Part shown: positions 1 to 5,110 of the stretch, one piece after another
Layout of the letters: the number at the start of each line of letters is the position of its first letter
Position numbering within the stretch: position 1 is the stretch's first letter
Notes under the pieces: model-generated
The model's database searches: none
What the model was told of the DNA's origin: nothing
Seen by the model: only the letters and a program-made list of their open reading frames with translations
Translations under genes and position numbers: made by a program
DNA from: an uncultured Anaerolineae bacterium
GTDB taxonomy: Bacteria > Chloroflexota > Anaerolineae > Anaerolineales > Villigracilaceae
NCBI GenBank assembly: GCA_903854805.1
Contig: CAINXK010000574.1
Location: 1 to 5,110 of the forward strand
Length of the DNA: 5,110 bases
Direction of reading: 5' to 3'

Positions 1-368
1 CCAAAAAACAGCGAACTGACTGCCAGCCCAGCATACGTTTCATAATTTTGCAATAATTCTTTCAGGTCAAGGGTGGTCTTGGGTACCAAGAATTCATCCG
101 TGTCGATGAAACCCATCCAGAAGGTCTGTGGGCCAAAAGTCTGCAGGCAGTGGTCGTAGGCATACAACTGCATGGCTTTGCCAGAAATATCGAGTACTAC
201 CACCCAGCCGCGCTCGACATATTCTTTAAGAGTCTCTCGCAGACTGACCTGGCTCTCATTATCATAGATATAAAAACGATCCACACCCATCAAGATATGG
301 TAATCCAGCCACTCCGGCAGATAATCGTTCTCATCTTTGCAGGTCAAACACAAACTGAGATAATCCAT
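1..368 (-). CDS. GT92-like glycosyltransferase, 5' part only (paralogue C)
   Basis: This gene reads leftward from ATG at 368-366 and runs off the window after 122 codons, so its C-terminus is unseen. The visible protein starts MDYLSLCLTCKDEND and carries the signature of GT-A transferases of the GT92 / Glyco_tranf_2_4 type: E19-W20, Y23-H24, G28, D36-N37 and S39, then the metal/nucleotide-binding DxD in GFIDTDEF (D89, D91). By hand alignment it is about 84% identical to paralogue B and 86% to A over 122 residues, without indels. The start matches those of A and B. It lies 9 bases after the stop of B, in the same frame, and no good Shine-Dalgarno is near: AAGG ends about 15 bases upstream. Co-transcription and coupled translation with B are therefore likely. 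A downstream TPR region is expected from the paralogues but not seen. The sugar and acceptor are unknown. Confidence 0.9.
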   Translation of the reverse strand, partial: MDYLSLCLTCKDENDYLPEWLDYHILMGVDRFYIYDNESQVSLRETLKEYVERGWVVVLDISGKAMQLYAYDHCLQTFGPQTFWMGFIDTDEFLVPKTTLDLKELLQNYETYAGLAVSSLFF

Positions 369-377
369 GGGAAAAAA

Positions 378-2021
378 TTAATACCTTTTTAGGCGGCGAG
401 CGACAGGAGTCGGGTGTTGCGCAAAGGCACCGACCTGTTTGATCAAGGCCAGTACTTCTACGTTTTCCGGAGCTAACTGCTGGGCCTGGATAAGCTGCTG
501 GCGTGCCCCGTTTTTATCGCCCGCAAGCAGCAATGCCTGGCTTAGTTCAATCAATGCGTATACATCCCCAGGCTGGCACTTCACCCCAGCCTGCCACAAA
601 CGCACAACACTAGCATAATTTTTCTTTTTCAATAGGATTTCAGCCATTTTCTTGACCAAGAAGACGCCCATGCCCTCCGGCAGCTCACCCACCGTAGCAG
701 AAAGCTCAACTACCGGCACACCCACATTAAGCGCTTCTTCATAGCGCTCTTGCCCGATTAAGGCTTCAGTCAAATGCCCTAGAACCATCAAATTGTGAGG
801 TGCAATATCCAAGAGAATATGGCAGGTCTTTTCAGCCATCGAATAATCTTTAACCCACAAAAAGTATAAAACCATACCAACCAATACCATGTAAGTCTTG
901 GGAGCTAGCTGCCATGCATAGGTCAGTGCCTGCCACGCCAATGCTGGGTCATTTATATTCAGGTAATTAATCGCCAGATCAATATACAAGCCCGTGTACT
1001 GCGGCTGTACCTGGATCATACGCAGCATCATTTGGCAGACTTGGTAGAAATCCCCCTGGCTTCTTGCCAAATCCTTTTGAGCATTAATTCCCATCCAAGA
1101 AGAAAACTCAACCCGAAAGCTCAGCGTTTCGCACGTTAAGGTTATTCCCAACAATTCCGGGCGCCGCCGGGTACTCGCCAGGACGGCCATCTTCTCAAGC
1201 AGGCCTGCTTCCGATGGTACAGACGTAATTGACAGACCGTCCGAGCCGGGTAATTCATCCAAAAATAAGGCTTCCAAATTTTGGATGATACTTGTATCTT
1301 CATAGGCCGACATTAAATTAACCACATCGAAACGCTTCCGCGGCCAAGTTACGCTTCCGCTGTTACCGCGGCGTAACTTCAGGTCGATCTCACGCTCTGA
1401 ACGGCAAAAATAGTGATTGAGCTGGATCTTGTCTGTGTAGTTGGGGAAGCGCTGCCCATCAACCCGCAGCAGTCCTTCATTAACACACCAGGTATTCTTT
1501 TTGAAGGTAAAATCATGCGGAGAGCTTGGCATCAGAACCAACTCAGGCTGGACGATACTTTTTACCAGCTCATTTCCCTTAAATGTTGTGTGGGTGCGTC
1601 TTGTATAGGCGTCGATCTGCCCAACAGCCGGGCGGGTTTTGTGCCCATTCGATCCAAAAAAGAGCGAGCTGACCGCCAACCCACCATAAGCTTCGTAGTT
1701 TTTCATAAATCCCTTCAGATCAAGGGTGGTCTTGGGAACCAGAAATTCGTCCGCGTCGATGAAACCCATCCAGCGGGTATAAGCCCCAAAGTTTTGCAGG
1801 CAGTGATCATAGGCATATAACTGCATGGCTTTGCCGGGGATATCGACCACCACCACCCAACCACGCTCGATGTAGTCTATGAGACTTTCACGCAAACTGA
1901 CCTGGCTTTCATTATCGTAGATGTAGAATCGATCCACGCCCATCAGGATATGGTAGTCCAACCATTCTGCCAGGTAATCGTTCTCATCCTTACAGATCAA
2001 ACACAAACTGAGGTAATCCAT
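378..2021 (-). CDS. GT92-like glycosyltransferase with C-terminal TPR region (paralogue B)
   Basis: The protein is 547 residues, probably cytoplasmic, with no signal peptide or clear membrane segment. Residues 1 to about 220 form a GT-A glycosyltransferase domain of the GT92 / Glyco_tranf_2_4 type: KDEND (11-15), E19-W20, Y23-H24, G28, D36-N37, S39, a DxD at D89/D91 in GFIDADEF, H169-D170, and LNHYFCRS (201-208) followed by K215 and R218-G219. Residues 220-320 are a poorly conserved linker. Residues of about 320-530 are TPR-like helix pairs with repeated LAP / IAPHN ends (for example 372-374, 406-410, 516-519). The tail ARRLKRY is basic. The start is the ATG shared with A and C; an in-frame TGA lies seven codons upstream, so no longer form exists. 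The RBS is weak (GGA about six bases before ATG). It diverges from D, and C follows after 9 bases. Transfer of a nucleotide-activated sugar to a glycan or protein is inferred; donor and acceptor are unknown. Confidence 0.95.
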   Translation of the reverse strand: MDYLSLCLICKDENDYLAEWLDYHILMGVDRFYIYDNESQVSLRESLIDYIERGWVVVVDIPGKAMQLYAYDHCLQNFGAYTRWMGFIDADEFLVPKTTLDLKGFMKNYEAYGGLAVSSLFFGSNGHKTRPAVGQIDAYTRRTHTTFKGNELVKSIVQPELVLMPSSPHDFTFKKNTWCVNEGLLRVDGQRFPNYTDKIQLNHYFCRSEREIDLKLRRGNSGSVTWPRKRFDVVNLMSAYEDTSIIQNLEALFLDELPGSDGLSITSVPSEAGLLEKMAVLASTRRRPELLGITLTCETLSFRVEFSSWMGINAQKDLARSQGDFYQVCQMMLRMIQVQPQYTGLYIDLAINYLNINDPALAWQALTYAWQLAPKTYMVLVGMVLYFLWVKDYSMAEKTCHILLDIAPHNLMVLGHLTEALIGQERYEEALNVGVPVVELSATVGELPEGMGVFLVKKMAEILLKKKNYASVVRLWQAGVKCQPGDVYALIELSQALLLAGDKNGARQQLIQAQQLAPENVEVLALIKQVGAFAQHPTPVARRLKRY

Positions 2022-2042
2022 ATTTCGTCCATCAATAAATCA

Positions 2043-2070
2043 AGTATAGAAACTGAGCATGAGTATCCAA
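2043..2070 (-). promoter_or_regulatory. Possible sigma70-type promoter of paralogue B
   Basis: Read leftward, TTGGAT (2070-2065) is followed after 16 bases by TATACT (2048-2043), which matches the -10 consensus at five of six positions. The -35 matches at only three. Transcription would start roughly 15 bases before the ATG of B, giving a very short leader. This is pattern matching by eye in AT-rich DNA, so the call is tentative. Genes B and C would both be served by it. Confidence 0.3.
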
Positions 2071-2079
2071 AAGAATTTG

Positions 2080-2091
2080 CACTCGGGAGTG
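2080..2091. repeat. Short dyad CACTC-GG-GAGTG in the B/D divergent region
   Basis: A perfect 5-bp inverted repeat (CACTC / GAGTG) with a 2-bp centre lies just upstream of the proposed -35 of B. Its compact symmetry is what a dimeric regulator would need, so it could be an operator. A 12-bp palindrome of this size also arises by chance, and no second copy was found in the window. Confidence 0.3.
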
Positions 2092-2120
2092 AGAATACCA
2101 CAAGCCCTGATCCCTGACTA

Positions 2121-2181
2121 TAAAACCGTCATAAAAATCACACGTTTTTAGCAACTTTTTTATATTCTTTTTATGTCTTTT
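2121..2181. promoter_or_regulatory. Phased A/T-tract region with inverted repeats upstream of gene D
   Basis: Six runs of four to six A or T occur at 2122-2125, 2133-2137, 2145-2149, 2156-2161, 2168-2172 and 2178-2181. Their centres are about 11.5 bp apart, the last step being about 9.5. Phased tracts of this kind bend DNA and attract nucleoid proteins such as H-NS in proteobacteria. The stretch also contains TAAAACCGT (2121-2129) against ACGTTTTTA (2142-2150), eight of nine positions pairing, and CATAAAAA (2130-2137) against TTTTTATG (2168-2175). A loose promoter for D may lie here: ATCACA 2137-2142, 18 bases, TATATT 2161-2166. The tracts are seen directly; curvature, silencing and the promoter are inferred. 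Confidence 0.35.
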
Positions 2182-2212
2182 AGGTCAGACCGCTTTTACA
2201 ATAAAACTCTAC

Positions 2213-2217
2213 AAGGA
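2213..2217 (+). promoter_or_regulatory. Ribosome binding site of gene D
   Basis: AAGGA ends six bases before the ATG at 2224. Sequence and spacing are good and fix the start of D at this codon. Confidence 0.8.
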
Positions 2218-2223
2218 TAATCC

Positions 2224-3243
2224 ATGGATATTACTTTTTTCGTATTGGCTGCACAAGGCAAAACACTACAAGACTTGGAATGGCCTGAAAACCACCCACT
2301 CGGGGGCAGTGAAACGGCCGCCCTACGCATGGCACAGGCATTAATAAACCACGGCCAGAATGTCAAGATATTGACCGATGCCGATCAATTAACGAATCAC
2401 AAATGCGACGTTTTCGTTTCCTTGCGTCAGTGGCAGGTTTTTCACAATGGCTTCCTTCCTGGAAAACGAAACTATCTTTGGTGCCATGACGATGCCGATC
2501 AGTCTCTGGTTAGGCCTTTGGAAGATCCACGACTTGCAAAACCAATTTATGACCAACTGGATGGAGTGTTTCTCCTATCGCATTACCAGGCTCAAAGATG
2601 GCTCGCAAGCCTGAATTTACCGGTAAAAAAGCTCATTTTGACCACCAATGGAATACCGATGGAGCGTTTCGAACCTCACCCAGAAAAATTGGCCATGCGC
2701 AAGCCTTGGGCTTATTACTCATCAACACCATTCCGAGGATTAGAGATCCTATTGATGGCTTGGCCTTATATTCAGAGCGCTGTCCCTGATGCACAACTCC
2801 ATATTTGCAGTTCCATGGGTATTTACAACCCGGACAACAAAGAACAGGAATATGCGCCAATGTATGAAAAAGCCAAACAACTTCCGGGCGTCCATTATCA
2901 TGGCTCAGTAGGGCAAGCCGAACTGCGTAATATAGCCCAACATTGCCGGGTGTTGGCCTATCCTTGCATCTTTCCTGAGACCAGCTGCATCGCCGCGATG
3001 GAAGCCATGGCCGCTGGCTGTGTAGTGGTCAGTTCCAGTCTTGGTGCGCTGCCTGAAACAGCTTGGCAAAACCCACTATTTCCGCTAGTTGATGGTTGGC
3101 TAGATCTATGGATCATAGAAATCATCCGCCTTTTTAAGGACAATCGCTATTACGAACAAAAAGCTTATCAAAACCTGGCAATTGCCAATGTATTCGATTG
3201 GAATCTAGTGGCCAGTCATTGGCTTGAAATTTTCGCACGCTAG
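2224..3243 (+). CDS. GT4-family glycosyltransferase (gene D)
   Basis: The protein is 339 residues, slightly short for a GT4 enzyme (commonly about 350-400) but with both lobes present. It has a GT-B layout. The N-terminal lobe has the glycine-rich GGSE loop (27-30) near the start and LWCHDD (85-90). The hinge region has TTNGIP (140-145). The C-terminal lobe has YSSTPFRGLE (165-174), where R171 sits in the place usually used for donor phosphate contact, and then FPETSCIAAMEAMAAG (250-265), which holds the E-x7-E signature (E252, E260), and LGALPET (273-279). No membrane segment or signal peptide is seen, so a cytoplasmic or membrane-peripheral enzyme is expected. It is a retaining transferase by family knowledge; sugar and acceptor are unknown. 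It is the only plus-strand gene, diverging from B and converging on A, so it needs its own promoter. The start is supported by AAGGA six bases upstream. Confidence 0.93.
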   Translation: MDITFFVLAAQGKTLQDLEWPENHPLGGSETAALRMAQALINHGQNVKILTDADQLTNHKCDVFVSLRQWQVFHNGFLPGKRNYLWCHDDADQSLVRPLEDPRLAKPIYDQLDGVFLLSHYQAQRWLASLNLPVKKLILTTNGIPMERFEPHPEKLAMRKPWAYYSSTPFRGLEILLMAWPYIQSAVPDAQLHICSSMGIYNPDNKEQEYAPMYEKAKQLPGVHYHGSVGQAELRNIAQHCRVLAYPCIFPETSCIAAMEAMAAGCVVVSSSLGALPETAWQNPLFPLVDGWLDLWIIEIIRLFKDNRYYEQKAYQNLAIANVFDWNLVASHWLEIFAR

Positions 3244-3341
3244 TCAAGCCGACCAACAAAACCAGCTCCCAAAATGATTATAAACCCGGGAGAAATTGGG
3301 CGGTAAGATTTCGGATGCGCTACTTAATACTCACTAGATGC

Positions 3342-4931
3342 CTACGTCAACATCCCGAGAAGACCTAGAACAACTTCGTTGTGAGGATCCAGCGCCAAGG
3401 CATCACCCAGGCGCTGACGCGCCTCTTTTTGGTCTCCTTTGCGCAGCAAGGCACGAACGAGTTCCAATAGCACATGTAGATCATTTTTATTTGCATCAAA
3501 CCTGGCTTTCCATAAACGTACCGCACCATCGTAGTCTTTCTTTTCCAGCAAGGTATCTGCCAGAAGCTTGGTTAGATAATCAGACATACCCTTTGGAAGC
3601 TCTCCCAACATATCATCGAGCTCAACCAGCGGCAACCCCAGCTTAAGAGCTTCTTCGACACGGCCCAGGCCGATGAGCGTTTCGGTCTGGTAACCCAGGA
3701 TCATCAGATTATGCGGGGCCATTTCGAGTAGAAGCATGCAGGTTTTTTGAGCCATCTCAAAATCTTTTACCTGCAAAAAGAAATAAGCCATACCCAGCAG
3801 AACAGGGTAGCTGTTCGGGGCCAACTTCCAGACAATGGAAAGTGCCTGCCAGGCGGCGCCTGGATCACCGAGCTTCAGCTGATTGACCGACAAATCAACC
3901 AATAGGCTAATTTTAGCTGGCATTAATTGGAGCCGCAGCGTTATCAGACGAATAGCTTCCGCGTAATCTTGCCGGGCGGTAGCTGCCAGAGTTTGGGCCT
4001 TCAGGTCTGCGGAGAGAGCGATGCTGGGCCGCACTCCAGCTTCACGCACCGGGACAAACTCCAGGGGAGCAGAGCGGCGTTTCGTTGCCAGCTCAGCCAT
4101 CCTTTCTAACAACTCTGCCTGTTCGGGTTTACGAAGCAGATCCACCACATTCTGCCCAGGTTGACCAAGGATATCCGAAAGTTTTTGTAGAATCGTTAAA
4201 TCCACGTAAGTGGCCAATTTGTTCACCACTTCGAAGCGCTCGCGCGGCCATTGCCCAGTTGCATAATCAGCCCAGCCGCGTGAAAGCTTCTGATCAATTT
4301 CCTGCTGGGAACGGCAAAAATAGTGATTAAGTTGGATTTTTTCGGTATGATGCGGAAATTTCATCCCATCCACCAACTGTAAATTTTCATTAACACACCA
4401 GCTATTTTCAATGTAAGCAAAGTCATGTGGTGAAATGGGCATTAGCACGCGCACGGGCTGAACTATGCTTTTTATTAAGACATTTCCCTGAAAAGTGGGG
4501 TGCGTACAGCGGGTATAGGCGGCTATCTGCCCAGTATCCGGGCGGTTTTGATGGCCATTGGAGCCAAAAAACAGTGAACTGACAGCCAGGCCAGCATAAG
4601 CTTCGTAATTTTTGAGCAGTTCCTTCAAATCCAGCGTAGTCTTGGGCACCAGAAACTCATCGGTATCGATGAAGCCCAGCCAGAAGGTATTAGCCCCAAA
4701 GGTTTGCAGGCAGTGTTCATAGGCATGCACCTGCATTGCTTTGCCAGGGATATCGATTACCACAACCCAACCGCGCTCGATGTAGTCTGCGAGGCTTTCA
4801 CGCAAGCTGACCTGGCTTTCATTATCATAGAGATAAAAACGCTCGACACCCATCAGGATGTGATAATCCAACCACTCCGGCAGGTAATCGTTTTCATCTT
4901 TACAGATCAGGCACAAACTCAGATAATCCAT
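3342..4931 (-). CDS. GT92-like glycosyltransferase with C-terminal TPR region (paralogue A)
   Basis: The protein is 529 residues from ATG 4931-4929. The catalytic domain (1 to about 220) shows E19-W20, Y23-H24, G28, D36-N37, S39, the DxD D89/D91 in GFIDTDEF, H169-D170 and LNHYFCRS (201-208) with K215 and R218-G219. All motif residues present in B are kept, so it should be active. Residues 220-310 are a linker with little similarity to B. Residues of about 311-520 are five or six TPR-like helix pairs, for example 343-375, 376-409 (ending MAPHN), 451-485 and 486-519 (ending LDPHN). The frame stays open upstream to the window edge and a GTG at 5093 could add 54 residues. The ATG at 4931 is preferred because GAGGA lies four bases before it and because B and C start at the same residue. 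The stop is TAG. It converges on D with a 98-bp gap in which no convincing terminator is visible. A role in glycan or protein glycosylation is inferred; the substrate is unknown. Confidence 0.95.
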   Translation of the reverse strand: MDYLSLCLICKDENDYLPEWLDYHILMGVERFYLYDNESQVSLRESLADYIERGWVVVIDIPGKAMQVHAYEHCLQTFGANTFWLGFIDTDEFLVPKTTLDLKELLKNYEAYAGLAVSSLFFGSNGHQNRPDTGQIAAYTRCTHPTFQGNVLIKSIVQPVRVLMPISPHDFAYIENSWCVNENLQLVDGMKFPHHTEKIQLNHYFCRSQQEIDQKLSRGWADYATGQWPRERFEVVNKLATYVDLTILQKLSDILGQPGQNVVDLLRKPEQAELLERMAELATKRRSAPLEFVPVREAGVRPSIALSADLKAQTLAATARQDYAEAIRLITLRLQLMPAKISLLVDLSVNQLKLGDPGAAWQALSIVWKLAPNSYPVLLGMAYFFLQVKDFEMAQKTCMLLLEMAPHNLMILGYQTETLIGLGRVEEALKLGLPLVELDDMLGELPKGMSDYLTKLLADTLLEKKDYDGAVRLWKARFDANKNDLHVLLELVRALLRKGDQKEARQRLGDALALDPHNEVVLGLLGMLT

Positions 4932-4935
4932 AATT

Positions 4936-4940
4936 TCCTC
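4936..4940 (-). promoter_or_regulatory. Ribosome binding site of paralogue A
   Basis: Read leftward, GAGGA lies four bases before the ATG at 4931. It is the best Shine-Dalgarno of the three paralogues and decides the start against the longer open frame reaching upstream. Confidence 0.75.
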
Positions 4941-4968
4941 ATCATACCAAAACGACGCCTTTAAAATC

Positions 4969-5032
4969 GTAAAAAGACCATAAAAAATAATCAGCCAGAT
5001 AGCTGAAAGGTCACAATTTATGATCTTTTTAC
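4969..5032 (-). repeat. Long inverted repeat / leader hairpin upstream of paralogue A
   Basis: The arms are 4969-4984 (GTAAAAAGACCATAAA on the plus strand) and 5017-5032 (TTTATGATCTTTTTAC), 16 bases each with one non-complementary position. In minus-strand RNA that position becomes a G-U wobble, so a leader transcript of A could form an uninterrupted 16-bp stem. Inside the 32-base loop a second hairpin is possible: TCAGC 4991-4995 against GCTGA 5002-5006 with a six-base loop. The element ends about 38 bases before the ATG of A. It could be a leader regulatory structure, a terminator of something upstream on the minus strand, or a protein binding dyad. It resembles no riboswitch that I recognise. 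The pairing is seen directly; its function is unknown. Confidence 0.55.
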
Positions 5033-5110
5033 AGCCAAAAAACCAGATTTGGCGTATGATGAAATCAGCATTGAGCCAAACCACGTTCGTCACAAATGAT
5101 TTCGCTATAA

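Noticed and set aside
150..392. Plus-strand open frame antisense to the start of C, with a similar one at 4704-4964 antisense to A
   Set aside because: The two resemble each other only because the sense genes are paralogues. Neither has a ribosome binding site or recognisable domain, and both lie opposite conserved catalytic sequence.
1413..1820. 135-codon plus-strand open frame inside B
   Set aside because: It is antisense to the conserved catalytic domain of B, has no recognisable motif, and is not kept as an intact frame in the same place opposite A.
2105..2117. Tandem CCCTGA T CCCTGA in the B/D gap
   Set aside because: Two copies of six bases are too short and too few to distinguish from chance.
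2217..2229. Minus-strand ATGGATTATC at the start of D, matching the first bases of A, B and C, as a possible relic of a fourth paralogue
   Set aside because: The match stops after about ten bases and nothing further along resembles the paralogues. It is explained by the palindrome ATCCATGGAT at the start of D.
2598..3143. Short open frames in other frames and on the minus strand within D
   Set aside because: They are fully covered by the well-supported GT4 gene and show no domain or start signal.
3266..3300. Possible bidirectional terminator between D and A
   Set aside because: The stems are only five base pairs with long loops, and no T-run follows on either strand.
5056..5110. ATG ATG AAA open on the plus strand to the right edge, possibly the start of a divergent gene
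   Set aside because: Only 18 codons are visible, with no clear Shine-Dalgarno and no recognisable sequence. It cannot be supported without more sequence to the right.

Overview
The window is a glycosyltransferase cluster from a bacterium. Every complete gene in it encodes a sugar transferase, and nothing mobile, no RNA gene and no CRISPR array was found. The genes are of moderate GC content and the intergenic DNA is clearly AT-rich. Start contexts look like ordinary Shine-Dalgarno initiation. A proteobacterium (perhaps gamma or beta) making a surface polysaccharide or glycoprotein is a reasonable guess, but the sequence alone does not fix the taxon.

Layout: on the minus strand lie three paralogues of one gene, called here A (4931-3342, complete), B (2021-378, complete) and C (368-1, cut by the left window edge). 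Each begins with a GT-A-type glycosyltransferase domain of the GT92 / Glyco_tranf_2_4 kind, with an EW..YH...G entry motif, a DN.S motif, a DxD in FID(A/T)DEF and a late LNHYFCRS motif. In A and B this is followed by a variable linker and a C-terminal TPR-like helical repeat region of about 200 residues. Between A and B, on the plus strand, sits gene D (2224-3243), a GT4-family (GT-B fold) glycosyltransferase with an E-x7-E motif. D converges on A (98 bp gap) and diverges from B (202 bp gap). B and C are almost contiguous: the stop of B and the start of C are in the same frame with only nine bases between them.

Intergenic DNA: the B/D divergent gap has A/T-tracts spaced about one helical turn apart, short inverted repeats and weak promoter-like hexamers. 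The leader of A holds a long inverted repeat that can form a 16-bp stem in the A transcript.

How they may work together (inference): several transferases with near-identical catalytic domains but diverging TPR regions could act on related acceptors or partners. The GT4 enzyme could add a different sugar to the same glycan. The donor sugar, the acceptor and the final product cannot be read from this window.
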